Source: Palsa-343 sp036269135 (lineage in GTDB: Bacteria > Acidobacteriota > Terriglobia > Terriglobales > Acidobacteriaceae). Taken from it: a stretch of DNA of 64,000 nt. Every line of letters begins with the position of its first letter. The stretch's first letter is position 1. The position numbers and the translations under genes are program-made. Location of the stretch: assembly GCA_036269135.1 (NCBI GenBank), contig DATASQ010000053.1:62001-126000 (forward strand), given 5' to 3'. The notes under the pieces are model-generated. The model was not told the origin of the DNA. It saw only the letters and a list, made by a program, of their open reading frames with translations, and did not search any database. Positions 1-9,082 of this stretch are shown here, piece by piece.

Positions 1-1
1 A

Positions 2-2209
2 AGCCGCGCGCTCTATACCAAATTCGAAAGCGAGCTGCTGCCTTTCGTGATCCTGCGGGAATGGGACACCATCGTCCAGAACCTGGCCGAGATGGCTCGG
101 GCCCGCCACGCCAAATACGGCAACACCATCTTTCATGTGGAGCCGAATGTGAAGGAGTGCCCCGGCGGCCTGCGTGACTATCATCTGGCGCAGTGGCTCA
201 CGCTGCTCAACTCCATCAGGGATGAAAAAGCCTGGCCGCGGGCGGCCGCCGACGAATTCTACGGCACGCACGACGAGCCCGAGTCCGCTTACGATTTTCT
301 CTCGGCGGTCCGCTGTTTTCTGCATTACCGCGCCGGACGCGACGACAACACCCTCGACTGGTACGCGCAGGACGAAGCTGCCTCTCGCTCCATCGGCCTC
401 GAAACCCGCGGCACCTCCGATCCGGCCTACTGGATGCGCACCTGGTATCGCCAGGCCCGCACCGTGTATCGCCGCGCCTCTCTCCTGATCGATGCCGTCC
501 CGCCGCCGCGGCGCTCGTTTTATAAACAATTCCGGCGCAAGCGCACGCCGGTTCCCGGAACGGACTTTTTTCTCGAGGACGGCCGTCTCGATCTCGCCGC
601 CGGCGCCACCGTCCACGACGGCGACAGTATCCTGCAGATCTTCGGATTGATGGCCAAACATGGCTATCGGCTGAGCCACACCACCGAAGACCGCATTGCC
701 GATGCGCTGCCGGTCCTCGCCGTGCAGATGCCCGAGGGCCCGTTCCTGTGGAACTGCCTGCGCGAGGTGCTGCTCGGGCCGTGGGCCGCCCACGCGCTGC
801 GCACCATGCATGCCCTCGGCATTTTGGAGCTGCTCATTCCCGAATTCCACGGCATCGACGCGCTGGTGATCCGCGATACCTGGCACCGCTACACCGTCGA
901 CGAGCATACCTTCCATGTGATCGACAACGTGCACCGTCTGCGCCAGCCCCAGCACGAGTGGGAAAAGCGGCTTGCCGGTTTACTGCCCGAGCTGGATCGG
1001 CCCGACCTGTTCTTTCTCGCGCTGCTGATGCACGATACCGGCAAGGCGCGGCGGAACGGGAATCATGCCTCGGCCAGCGTCGAGCTGAGCGAAAGCCTCT
1101 TTGCCCGTCTGGAACTCGATGCCGATGACCGCGAAACGGTCCGCCGAGTGATCCACAACCACCTGGAAATGTCGGCGGCGATGCGCCGGGATATCTTCGA
1201 TAACGAAACCATCCGTGCCTTTGCGGAGAAGATTGCCACTCCCTCCCAGCTGAAGATGCTGACGCTGATGACCTACGCGGATATTGGCGCCGTCTCGCCG
1301 GAAGCTCTCACGCCGTGGAAGGCGGAGAGCCTGTGGCAGCTTTACATGAGCGCGTCGAACTTTCTCGACCGCAGCGTGGATGAGATCCGCTATCACGCGG
1401 CGGCCGATCCCGCCTTCTTCAGCCGCATCACAGCGCTGATTCCTGCCATGGGCTCTGCCGCAGGCGCGGCGCCCCAGGAGCGGCTGCCCGCGGCCGCCCC
1501 GGTGCCCACCGACGAACTGCGCGGCTTTCTCGAAGGCCTGCCCCAGCGCTATCTGAATACGCGTTCACCCGAGCAGATTGCGGCGCAGTTTCGCCTCGGC
1601 CAGGCGCTCCGCGAGCAGCCGGTTCAGGTGGCCTTTAGAGCGCTGCGGCAACTCAACGAAGTCACCCTCGTCACCGCCGACCGTCCCGGCCTTTTCGCCG
1701 ATATGGCGGGCGTTCTCTCCGCCTGGGGCATGAACATCGTCAAGGCGGACGCCTTTTCCAACGCTGCCGGGCTGATCGTGGATACATTCCAGTTCACCGA
1801 CGCCTATCGCACGCTCGAACTCAATACTTCGGAGGTCGACCGATTCCTCCAGAACATTCGGGACGCTCTCACTCATAAGGTCTCCGTTGAACAGCTGTTG
1901 CGTTCGCGGAATCTCAAGCCCGCGCGCCCGCGGGTGGCGGTGGAGACGCGGCTCGAATTCGACAATGAAGCCTCTTCGCACAGCACGCTGCTGCAGATCG
2001 TTACCCAGGACACACCCGGCCTGCTGCGCGAGATGGCCCTCAGCTTTACCGCCGCGCGCTGCAATATCGCGGTGGCGCTGATCGACACCGAAGGCGAAGC
2101 CGCGATCGATGTTTTCTACCTGACCAAAGGCGGCCAGAAGCTGGACGAAGCGGCACAGGGTTCGCTGAGCGCTTCTCTGATGCACCGGCTGGCCCAGATG
2201 CGGCCATAA
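2..2209 (+). CDS. glnD: Bifunctional uridylyltransferase/uridylyl-removing enzyme GlnD, 3' part
   Basis: The frame is open from the left edge, so the N-terminal nucleotidyltransferase domain lies outside the window. What remains contains the HD hydrolase domain (His-Asp motif in LLMHDTGKA at about nt 1021-1050) and two C-terminal ACT domains (EVTLVTADRPGLFADM at about nt 1660 and LLQIVTQDTPGLL at about nt 1990). In the family, the nucleotidyltransferase uridylylates PII, the HD domain removes UMP, and the ACT domains sense glutamine, so the gene sets nitrogen signalling in the cytoplasm. The internal GTG at 47 is not a credible start because coding continues upstream of it. The domain order matches GlnD exactly, and identification is firm. 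Confidence 0.95.
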   Translation, partial: SRALYTKFESELLPFVILREWDTIVQNLAEMARARHAKYGNTIFHVEPNVKECPGGLRDYHLAQWLTLLNSIRDEKAWPRAAADEFYGTHDEPESAYDFLSAVRCFLHYRAGRDDNTLDWYAQDEAASRSIGLETRGTSDPAYWMRTWYRQARTVYRRASLLIDAVPPPRRSFYKQFRRKRTPVPGTDFFLEDGRLDLAAGATVHDGDSILQIFGLMAKHGYRLSHTTEDRIADALPVLAVQMPEGPFLWNCLREVLLGPWAAHALRTMHALGILELLIPEFHGIDALVIRDTWHRYTVDEHTFHVIDNVHRLRQPQHEWEKRLAGLLPELDRPDLFFLALLMHDTGKARRNGNHASASVELSESLFARLELDADDRETVRRVIHNHLEMSAAMRRDIFDNETIRAFAEKIATPSQLKMLTLMTYADIGAVSPEALTPWKAESLWQLYMSASNFLDRSVDEIRYHAAADPAFFSRITALIPAMGSAAGAAPQERLPAAAPVPTDELRGFLEGLPQRYLNTRSPEQIAAQFRLGQALREQPVQVAFRALRQLNEVTLVTADRPGLFADMAGVLSAWGMNIVKADAFSNAAGLIVDTFQFTDAYRTLELNTSEVDRFLQNIRDALTHKVSVEQLLRSRNLKPARPRVAVETRLEFDNEASSHSTLLQIVTQDTPGLLREMALSFTAARCNIAVALIDTEGEAAIDVFYLTKGGQKLDEAAQGSLSASLMHRLAQMRP

Positions 2210-2351
2210 GACGTCCCCGGCCGCGCGGCCGCGCGTGAATTCAGTTTAACGACTTTTTATAAACCATAGTTAAGCTGCTTCGTGTACCCTGAATCAGAAA
2301 CGGGGTTGCAGCCCCCGGGCCCCTCTTCGATCCCCTCAGCCGAGAGTCAGC

Positions 2352-3824
2352 TTGCGTCTTCCTGTACCCGTCTTCTCTTTCGCGTTGGTCGCAGCATGCT
2401 TGCCGCCTGCGCTCGCGCAGAATACTCCGTTGCCGGAGGCGCCTCTCCCGGTCATCGCGATGAACCAGCAGTCCGGCGCGGCGCCACAGCCGCCGCAGAC
2501 CGCAGCGCCCCACCCCCCGCCTCCCGACGAGTCACCCCAGCTCACCATGTTTCCGCACAGCGCCACCGCGCCCTGGTGGATCTCAGGCCAGGCGAACGTC
2601 ATTTTCCAGGGCAAGCCCGGCTTCCACTCTCCGTATCAGGGCCCGAACAGCCTCGACAATGCGTCGGAATACAAAACCTCGATGGTGGAAACCCTCTTCC
2701 TCGGCTGGGAGCCCCACCGCAACCTGCGCTACAACACCGATCTGCTGCTCGATCTGGAAAGTGCCGGGGGCCGCGGTCTCGGCCAGGCCCTGGGCCTCGC
2801 CGGCTTCACCAACCTCGACGTTGTGCGCAACCCGAACCTCGGCTCCGCTCCGTATCTGGCGCGCGGCGGCATTCATCAGACAATCGGACTGACGAATCAT
2901 ATGGTCGATGCCGATCGTGGCGCCTTCGCTCTCGCGCCTCAGGTGCCCGCGCGGCGCTTCGAGATCCGCGCCGGCAAAATGGGAGCCAACGACATCTTCG
3001 ATCAGAACGAGGTCGCCAGCGACAGCCATCTCCAGTTCATGAACTGGACCGTCGACGACAATGGCGCCTGGGATTACGCCGCCGATACGCGCGGCTACAC
3101 CGTCGGCGGCACGCTCGAATACGACGACCCCGCCTGGAGCGTGCGATACGGCCTCTTCGCCATGCCGGTCGTCGCCAACGGCATCGCGCTCGACTGGGCC
3201 TTTTCCCGCGCCCGCGGTCAGAACTGGGAGTTTGAGCTGCGCCATTCCCTGGTTCCCGGACGCAAGGGAACCACCCGCATCCTTGCCTATGTGAACACCG
3301 CGCACATGGGCAACTATCGCGAAGCCGTCCAGCACTACCAGGCAGGATTAACGACGCGTCCCGACATTATCTCCGTCGAGCGCTTCGGCACCAACAAATA
3401 TGGCTTCGGCTGGAACAACGAGCAGGAGATCACCTCCAACTTCCGCATCGGCGCGCGCTTCGGGTGGAACGACGATCACGAGGAGTCGTTTGCCTATACG
3501 GAAGTAGCGCAAACCGCGCTGGTCGCAGGCGATTACTATGGAACCCGCTGGCATCGCCCCGCCGACAAACTCGGCGTCGCCTTCGTCAGCAATGCCATTA
3601 AGAAGGACCACCAGAATTATCTGAAGGACGGCGGCCTCGGCTTCCTTCTCGGTGACGGCCACCTCAACTACGGCCGCGAGAACATTGTCGAAAGCTATTA
3701 CACCTGGCACGCGGGGAAGGGCCTGTTCTTTGCGCTCGACGGCCAGCACGTCGATGATCCCGGGTACAACCGCGATCGCGGCCCGGTGTGGGTCGGCTCG
3801 GTCCGCGGGCACATCGACTTCTGA
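2352..3824 (+). CDS. OprB-family carbohydrate-selective porin, outer membrane
   Basis: This 490-residue protein starts with a signal peptide (RLPVPVFSFALVAACLPPALAQ), followed by a Pro/Gln-rich linker to about residue 60. The rest alternates aromatic and polar residues as in a beta-barrel. Blocks such as RAGKMGANDIFDQNEVASD and GWNNEQEITSNFRIGARFGW, and the C-terminal SVRGHIDF ending in Phe, fit OprB-type porins that admit sugars across the outer membrane. The start is TTG; no in-frame ATG lies before the signal peptide and the ribosome binding site is weak. It stands alone between glnD and an aldo/keto reductase. Family assignment is good; substrate is not known. Confidence 0.8.
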   Translation: MRLPVPVFSFALVAACLPPALAQNTPLPEAPLPVIAMNQQSGAAPQPPQTAAPHPPPPDESPQLTMFPHSATAPWWISGQANVIFQGKPGFHSPYQGPNSLDNASEYKTSMVETLFLGWEPHRNLRYNTDLLLDLESAGGRGLGQALGLAGFTNLDVVRNPNLGSAPYLARGGIHQTIGLTNHMVDADRGAFALAPQVPARRFEIRAGKMGANDIFDQNEVASDSHLQFMNWTVDDNGAWDYAADTRGYTVGGTLEYDDPAWSVRYGLFAMPVVANGIALDWAFSRARGQNWEFELRHSLVPGRKGTTRILAYVNTAHMGNYREAVQHYQAGLTTRPDIISVERFGTNKYGFGWNNEQEITSNFRIGARFGWNDDHEESFAYTEVAQTALVAGDYYGTRWHRPADKLGVAFVSNAIKKDHQNYLKDGGLGFLLGDGHLNYGRENIVESYYTWHAGKGLFFALDGQHVDDPGYNRDRGPVWVGSVRGHIDF

Positions 3825-3901
3825 TTCTGGAGCCTGCGAATCTCCACGCGCCGCTCCACATCTAACCGGCAGGCCCATTTCTTATCGAGGAGCGAACACC
3901 C

Positions 3902-4939
3902 GTGAAATACAACACCCTCGGACCGACCGGTCTTCTTGTCTCGGAACTCTGCCTCGGCACCATGACCTTTGCCGCCGGCGAAGGCATGTGGAAGCCCATT
4001 GCCGGCGTTGAACAGAAGCTCGCCGATGAGCTCGTTCGCCGCTCACTCGATGCCGGCGTCAACTTCATCGATACGGCCGATGTCTACACCAGCGGCGAGT
4101 CGGAGAAGACCCTTGCCCAGGCCATCGCCAACCTCGGCATCGCGCGCAAAGATGTCGTCATCGCCACCAAAGGCTTCGGGCGCACCGGCACGGGCCGCAA
4201 CGACGTCGGCGCCTCCCGCGGCCATCTCATGAATGCCGTCGACGCGTCTCTCCAGCGTCTGCGCACCGACTATATCGACCTCTATCAGATTCACGCCTTC
4301 GACACGGTCACGCCCATGGAAGAGACGCTGCGCGCTCTTGACACTCTCGTCGAGCAGGGCAAGGTGCGCTACATCGGCTGCTCCAACTGGATGGCGTGGC
4401 AGATCATGAAAGCCCTCGGCCTCTCCGAGATCAGGAACCTGGCGCGCTTTGAAACCCTGCAGGCCTACTACTCGATCGCCGGCCGCGATCTGGAACGGGA
4501 AATTGTGCCCCTGCTCCAGGACCAGAAAACAGGACTGCTGGTTTGGAGTCCCCTCGCCGGCGGGCTGCTCTCCGGCAAGTATTCCCGCGATCACCAGAAG
4601 CCGGAAGACTCGCGCCGCTCCGCTTTTGATTTTCCCATCGTGGACAAAGAGCGCACCTGGCGCATCATCGACGTGCTGCGGCCCATTGCCGACGCTCATC
4701 AGACCAGCGTTGCCACCGTCTCACTCGCCTGGATTCTGGCGAAGCCCTTTGTCACCTCGGTGATCATCGGAGCCAAACGCGTCGATCAGCTGGAGCAGAA
4801 TCTCGCCGCCGCCGAGCTTCAGCTCACCCAGGATGAACTGAAGCAGCTCGATGAAGTCAGCGCATTGCCGCCGGAATATCCCGGCTGGATGATTCCCTTC
4901 CAAAACATCAACCGTCTCGCCGACGTTCCCCGCTTCTGA
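3902..4939 (+). CDS. Aldo/keto reductase
   Basis: This 345-residue cytoplasmic oxidoreductase has the (alpha/beta)8 aldo/keto reductase signatures: FIDTADVYTSGESE (catalytic Asp and Tyr), VVIATKGFG (catalytic Lys) and DLYQIHAFD (catalytic His). The C-terminal VIIGAKRVDQLEQNL matches the NADPH-binding stretch. The family reduces aldehydes and ketones with NAD(P)H; the length and N-terminal KYNTLGPTGLLVSELCLGTMTFA resemble the voltage-channel beta-subunit/YajO-like group. It starts at GTG with GAGGAG about 10 nt upstream. No neighbour suggests a substrate. Confidence 0.9.
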   Translation: MKYNTLGPTGLLVSELCLGTMTFAAGEGMWKPIAGVEQKLADELVRRSLDAGVNFIDTADVYTSGESEKTLAQAIANLGIARKDVVIATKGFGRTGTGRNDVGASRGHLMNAVDASLQRLRTDYIDLYQIHAFDTVTPMEETLRALDTLVEQGKVRYIGCSNWMAWQIMKALGLSEIRNLARFETLQAYYSIAGRDLEREIVPLLQDQKTGLLVWSPLAGGLLSGKYSRDHQKPEDSRRSAFDFPIVDKERTWRIIDVLRPIADAHQTSVATVSLAWILAKPFVTSVIIGAKRVDQLEQNLAAAELQLTQDELKQLDEVSALPPEYPGWMIPFQNINRLADVPRF

Positions 4940-4944
4940 TCCCG

Positions 4945-4973
4945 GCCGGCCTTTGCGCCGCGCGGAGGCCGGC
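4945..4973. terminator. Hairpin between convergent genes
   Basis: GCCGGCCT and AGGCCGGC form a perfect 8-bp stem around a 13-nt loop in the gap between the aldo/keto reductase and the convergent zinc ribbon gene. There is no T-tract, so terminator function is only likely. Confidence 0.4.
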
Positions 4974-5000
4974 ACGCGGATCGCAAGGGAAAGCGCCGGT

Positions 5001-5222
5001 TTAGCTGTCCTTGCGGTACAGCATGTCGCGGATCACGCGGCGGCGTTCCGCATCCGCTTCCCGATCGTTGCCGAAACGTCCTCCCTGGGCCGCTTCCTGC
5101 GGAACACCCGTATCCTCCTCGGGTTCGCTGCAGGCCGGACACCGGTTGGCAAAGCCGGGCTTATCGGGTTTCAATTCGAACTCTTCGCCGCAAACGCTGC
5201 ATGTGCGCATCGGAAAGGCCAT
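5001..5222 (-). CDS. Small zinc ribbon protein
   Basis: A 73-residue protein with two CxxC-type pairs near the N-terminus (MRTCSVCGEEFELK and NRCPACSEP), which should fold as a treble-clef or zinc ribbon. A charged C-terminal half (DREADAERRRVIRDMLYRKDS) looks helical. The ATG at 5222 was chosen because the frame upstream of it is not protein-like; an ATG four codons later (5210) is also possible. The role is unknown; such proteins often bind nucleic acid or a partner protein. Confidence 0.6.
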   Translation of the reverse strand: MAFPMRTCSVCGEEFELKPDKPGFANRCPACSEPEEDTGVPQEAAQGGRFGNDREADAERRRVIRDMLYRKDS

Positions 5223-5431
5223 GCCTGGATGGTAAAGCCGACGGCGATGGCCTGAAAAGAGCCCCCGCTCCGCCGGCCCAGGTCTGCATCCATCCGTCAC
5301 CCCATCCTGCAGCATCTCAGTTCTTCAGGCCACCTCTGGCCTGTACGCCGCACGACACATGCTGCGGTAGAAGATCTCCGCGGGTCCAGGTTGATTCCCG
5401 CCTCTCCCCGAGGCTGTCAAGGAGATATTCC

Positions 5432-6643
5432 ATGATCCGTACCTTCAACTATGTCTGTCTGAGCGTGTCTCTTTGCGCAGCAGCATGCACTCAGGTCGCC
5501 CTGGCGCAAGCCCCCACCGCCGATGCCACTACGGCGCCGTCTCCCGTGGCGATCGTCTACGTCGCGTACACCCCCAGGAACAGCAATGGGAACGAAATCG
5601 CGGAGTACTCCGCTGCGTCCAATGGCATGTTGACGAAGCTGGCAGGTTCGCCTTACTCCGGCAACGTCACCAGCATGGCGGTAAACGGCAAATACCTGTT
5701 CGGCCCCAACAAAACGGCGCCTTATATCGAGACCTACGAGATCGAATCGAGCGGCGAGCTGCACTGGATCGCCGAAGAAAATTATCTGAAGACCAATCCC
5801 GGCAGCGACTGCGGCAGCGCCGGGCCGGTCTTTCTCGACCACACCGGCAAGAGCCTTTACCTGACGGACATCGATGGCGACTGCTCGAATAACGATTACG
5901 AGTCGTTCGCCGTAAATTCATCGAATGGCCACCTGACGTATCTCAGCTCCGCGGAGGGCGGCTCTGGCTCTTTCGACGGCATCTACCTGGCGGGAACTGT
6001 CACGGCCGGCGATCAGTATGTCTACACGGTGTCGCCGTGCTCCATGTACTACGGGATGTACGCTTTCCAGCGGTCCAGCAATGGCTCCCTCACCACAGTC
6101 GGAGACTACGTTGTTGCCAACAGCCCCTTCAAAGTCACGATGCCGTCGGCTCCCTCCGGCGGAGTCTATTGCCCCTGGGAGGCCGCGGCCGATCCCACGA
6201 CCCACGTCGCCATGCCTGTGCAACTGTCAGTCGACGGCGCCCCGCAGGGCAATCCGCAGGTAGCGTCGTTCACTGAGGCCGGCAATGGCGACCTGAGTTC
6301 CACCAACACCTCCTCCAACATGCCTTCCACCCGTGTGACCAACATCGCCGCGGTCCGCATGGCTCCCTCCGGCCAACTGGTCGCCATCGGGGGAACCGGG
6401 GGTCTGCAGGTTTTCCACTTCAACGGCGCCGGCGCGCCCACCAAAGACACCCCGCTTCTCACCACGGCGACCATCAGCGCCGCCTACTGGGATAACAGCA
6501 ACCACCTTTTCGCCATCAGTCAGACCGCCGGCAAGCTGTATGTCTTCACGGTCACGCCCACCGGATACAGCGCAGCCCCCGGCTCGCCCTACACGGTCGT
6601 CAATCCCCAGGCGCTGATCGTGCAGCCCAAACCCTGGTATTGA
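5432..6643 (+). CDS. Secreted lactonase-type beta-propeller protein
   Basis: This 403-residue protein has a signal peptide (RTFNYVCLSVSLCAAACTQVALAQ) and then repeated segments of the type IAEYSAASNGMLTKLAGSPYSG, YAFQRSSNGSLTTVG and LYVFTVTPTGYSAAPGSPY. Each 'G.L....GSPY' unit resembles one blade of the 6-phosphogluconolactonase/Lactonase_7 seven-bladed propeller that is abundant in acidobacterial secretomes. The ATG at 5432 has a strong AAGGAGAT 7 nt upstream, so the in-frame open sequence back to 5201 is not used. Enzymatic activity is not evident; binding or adhesion is equally possible. Confidence 0.8.
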   Translation: MIRTFNYVCLSVSLCAAACTQVALAQAPTADATTAPSPVAIVYVAYTPRNSNGNEIAEYSAASNGMLTKLAGSPYSGNVTSMAVNGKYLFGPNKTAPYIETYEIESSGELHWIAEENYLKTNPGSDCGSAGPVFLDHTGKSLYLTDIDGDCSNNDYESFAVNSSNGHLTYLSSAEGGSGSFDGIYLAGTVTAGDQYVYTVSPCSMYYGMYAFQRSSNGSLTTVGDYVVANSPFKVTMPSAPSGGVYCPWEAAADPTTHVAMPVQLSVDGAPQGNPQVASFTEAGNGDLSSTNTSSNMPSTRVTNIAAVRMAPSGQLVAIGGTGGLQVFHFNGAGAPTKDTPLLTTATISAAYWDNSNHLFAISQTAGKLYVFTVTPTGYSAAPGSPYTVVNPQALIVQPKPWY

Positions 6644-6676
6644 AACAGACGACCCAGGCGACTGCCGCAACGATAG

Positions 6677-6700
6677 AAGGCCGCTCCGAGGAGCGGCCTT
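6677..6700. terminator. Bidirectional terminator hairpin
   Basis: AAGGCCGCTCC and GGAGCGGCCTT form an 11-bp perfect stem with a two-base spacer, placed between the convergent propeller gene and gpmI. There is A/T at the stem base but no long T-run. Confidence 0.65.
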
Positions 6701-6727
6701 CCTGTTCCATTCCCTACTCCCTACTTC

Positions 6728-8329
6728 CTACTCCCTGATTCTAAGATCCCCGCCCGTCATCTGCTTTGGTTGCGGCAATCCGAGCAGTTCGAGAATCGTC
6801 GGCGAAATATCCCGCAACGATCCCCCCGGTCTCAATCCATACTGCTGCGCATCTTCGCTTACCAGGATGAACGGGACCGGATTGGTGGTGTGCGCGGTAT
6901 GCGGGCCGCCGGTTCCAGGATCGACCATCAGTTCCGCGTTGCCGTGATCCGCGGTGATCAGCCACGCGCCGCCGCCCCGCTGCTTCATCGCCTGATAGAT
7001 CTGTCCCAGGCACGCATCGACGGTTTCTACCGCTTTCACCGTCGGCTCCAGCCGGCCGGAGTGGGCCACCATATCGGCATTCGCGAAATTCACCACCACC
7101 ACGTCGAAAGCCCGGTCGTTGACCGCCCTGATCACCGTATCGGCGATTCCGGCCGCCGACATCTCCGGAGCCAGATCGTAGGTGGCCACCTTCTGCGATG
7201 GAATCAGGATGCGGTCCTCGCCGGGAAACGGCGTCTCGATGCCGCCGTTGAAAAAATAGGTTACGTGCGCATACTTTTCCGTCTCCGCCACCCGCAGGTT
7301 GCGCAGGTTCGCCTGCGCCATGATGTTGGCCAGCAGGTTCTCCATCGATTCGGGCAGGTTGATCATCGGCAGCGTGAAATGCTTGTCGTACTGCGTCATG
7401 CACACGTAGTGCAGGTGGTTCGGAATCGTGCTGCGCGGAATGGTCGTGTCCAGCTCTTCCGACGACGGCAGCTCGCGCCCGCCCTCTTTGCTGAGGCCGC
7501 TGTTACGCGCCAGAACCCGGGTGATCTGCCGCGCCCGGTCGGCGCGAAAGTTAAACATGATGCAGACGTCGTCGTCGCGGATCACGCCGGCCGGATGCCC
7601 CTGCTCATCCGTAACCACAAACGGCACAATAAACTCATCGGTAATCCCGTTGTTATAGGACTCCTTTACGCGCGCAACGGCGTCGCTGTAGGCGCCGCCT
7701 TCGGCATGGCCCGTCACCATCGCGTCGAACGCCTTCTTCTCCCGCTCCCAGCGCCGGTCGCGATCCATGGCGTAGTAGCGCCCGGAGACGCTGGCCAGCT
7801 TTCCGCCGTATTCCCGCATCTTCTGCTCGAGCGCCGCCAGATAGCCTGCACCGCTGGTGGGCAGCGTGTCGCGCCCGTCCATGAAGGCATGCACGAATAC
7901 CTTCTCCACACCCTGCTGCTTCGCCGTCTTCAGCAGCGCGTACAAATGTTCCTGGTGCGAGTGAACGCCGCCGTCGGAAACCAGTCCGAACAGATGCAGT
8001 TGCGTCTTCCGCGCCTTCTGCATGGCCTCGACAAGGGTCGGGTGCGTGAAAAACTCCCCGCTGGCGATCAGCGCCTGGATGCGCGTGATGTCCATCTGCA
8101 CGATGCGGCCCGCGCCGATGTTCAGATGGCCCACTTCGCTGTTGCCCATCTGGCCGTCGGGCAAACCCACAAAGTGATCCGACGCGTGCAGCAGCGTGTT
8201 GGGATACTCCCGCAGCAGCTTGTCGTAGGTGGGCTTGCGCGCCAGGGCAATGGCATTATTTTCGGTCTGCGGGCGATAACCCCACCCATCCAGAATGGTC
8301 AGAACGACAGGTCGATTCGAAACAGCCAC
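6728..8329 (-). CDS. gpmI: 2,3-bisphosphoglycerate-independent phosphoglycerate mutase
   Basis: This 533-residue enzyme interconverts 3- and 2-phosphoglycerate in glycolysis. The N-terminal metal-binding motif LTILDGWGYR is followed by GQMGNSEVGHLNIGAGR with the nucleophilic Ser of the alkaline-phosphatase-like fold. Further signatures are DGRDTLPTSG, FRADRARQITRV and the C-terminal metal site ADHGNAELM..TGGPHTAHT. Length is normal for the family (about 510-550). It starts at GTG with AAGGAG 6 nt upstream. The next glycolytic enzyme, enolase, is encoded about 0.75 kb upstream on the same strand, with a small secreted protein between. Confidence 0.97.
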   Translation of the reverse strand: MAVSNRPVVLTILDGWGYRPQTENNAIALARKPTYDKLLREYPNTLLHASDHFVGLPDGQMGNSEVGHLNIGAGRIVQMDITRIQALIASGEFFTHPTLVEAMQKARKTQLHLFGLVSDGGVHSHQEHLYALLKTAKQQGVEKVFVHAFMDGRDTLPTSGAGYLAALEQKMREYGGKLASVSGRYYAMDRDRRWEREKKAFDAMVTGHAEGGAYSDAVARVKESYNNGITDEFIVPFVVTDEQGHPAGVIRDDDVCIMFNFRADRARQITRVLARNSGLSKEGGRELPSSEELDTTIPRSTIPNHLHYVCMTQYDKHFTLPMINLPESMENLLANIMAQANLRNLRVAETEKYAHVTYFFNGGIETPFPGEDRILIPSQKVATYDLAPEMSAAGIADTVIRAVNDRAFDVVVVNFANADMVAHSGRLEPTVKAVETVDACLGQIYQAMKQRGGGAWLITADHGNAELMVDPGTGGPHTAHTTNPVPFILVSEDAQQYGLRPGGSLRDISPTILELLGLPQPKQMTGGDLRIRE

Positions 8330-8387
8330 GAAGTCTCCTTGTTTTCGGGGCAGGCCGGAGCACAGCGCGCCCCGACCCGTCCCATCG

Positions 8388-8927
8388 TCACTTCTGCGCG
8401 GCGGTATCCGGATGCTCCTGGTGGTACTTCTTCGCCGCCGCGTCCATCTCTTCTTTGTGCCGCCGGATCACCGTAAACAGGACCCGCTGGCCCAGCTGCG
8501 CACCGGCATCCTGGCCTTCATTCAGGATGGCCGGCATCACGGTAATCATCCGCCGCCCGACATCGCTCCGGTAGAACGCGATGATCTGTGCGGCATCTTC
8601 GGTAGAAAGCCGCTTCTGAAATGCCTCGACCATCGCTCCCTGAAAATCGGCAGCCGCCAGGCTGGTTTGAAAATCGTCCGCCACGTCGTCCGGCAGATAC
8701 GGCATCATCTGTTTCATGTAGGGCAGCATGCTGTCCAGCATCTGCCGCCGCATCGGATCGGTTCCCGTCAGCCGCAAAATCTCGTAGACCTGCGCCGCCG
8801 TCACCGGATGCAGCGGCGCCGCATGTTCTGCCATCGCGGCCGGCCCAGCCGGCCTTGCAACCGTGGATGCGCCCCACGCCGGCATCGCACCCAGGAGTAT
8901 CCATACCCACCATGTCGATTTCCGCAT
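8388..8927 (-). CDS. Secreted DUF2059-like protein
   Basis: This 179-residue protein has a signal peptide (RKSTWWVWILLGAMPAWGAS). A helical domain follows, with AAQVYEILRLTGTDPMRRQMLDSMLP and LSTEDAAQIIAFYRSDVGRRM, the pattern of DUF2059 proteins in which the 'FY.S..G.' motif is the hallmark. Its function is not established. AAGGAGG lies 7 nt before the ATG at 8927, which rejects the in-frame extension to 9047. It sits between eno and gpmI on the same strand, with gaps of 155 and 58 bp. Confidence 0.75.
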   Translation of the reverse strand: MRKSTWWVWILLGAMPAWGASTVARPAGPAAMAEHAAPLHPVTAAQVYEILRLTGTDPMRRQMLDSMLPYMKQMMPYLPDDVADDFQTSLAAADFQGAMVEAFQKRLSTEDAAQIIAFYRSDVGRRMITVMPAILNEGQDAGAQLGQRVLFTVIRRHKEEMDAAAKKYHQEHPDTAAQK

Positions 8928-9082
8928 GCGAGCCCTCCTTCGAGGCTGCCCCTCTGCGTCTCGACATGGAGACACCCGTGTTCTTCGCGCTCTTGCGGCG
9001 CTCCAACAATTCCCTGCTGCGCCGGAAGATATCTTCCTGTCCCGCAACCTTCGGCAGGCTCGACGGGGCTCTGCCTCTGGCT

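Noticed and set aside
6713..6735. Tandem 'cctactccct' micro-repeat near the end of gpmI
   Set aside because: Two and a half imperfect copies only, at the 3' end of the gene; likely slippage, no regulatory pattern.
6770..8476. 568-codon open frame antisense to gpmI
   Set aside because: Shadow frame; gpmI on the other strand is unambiguous.
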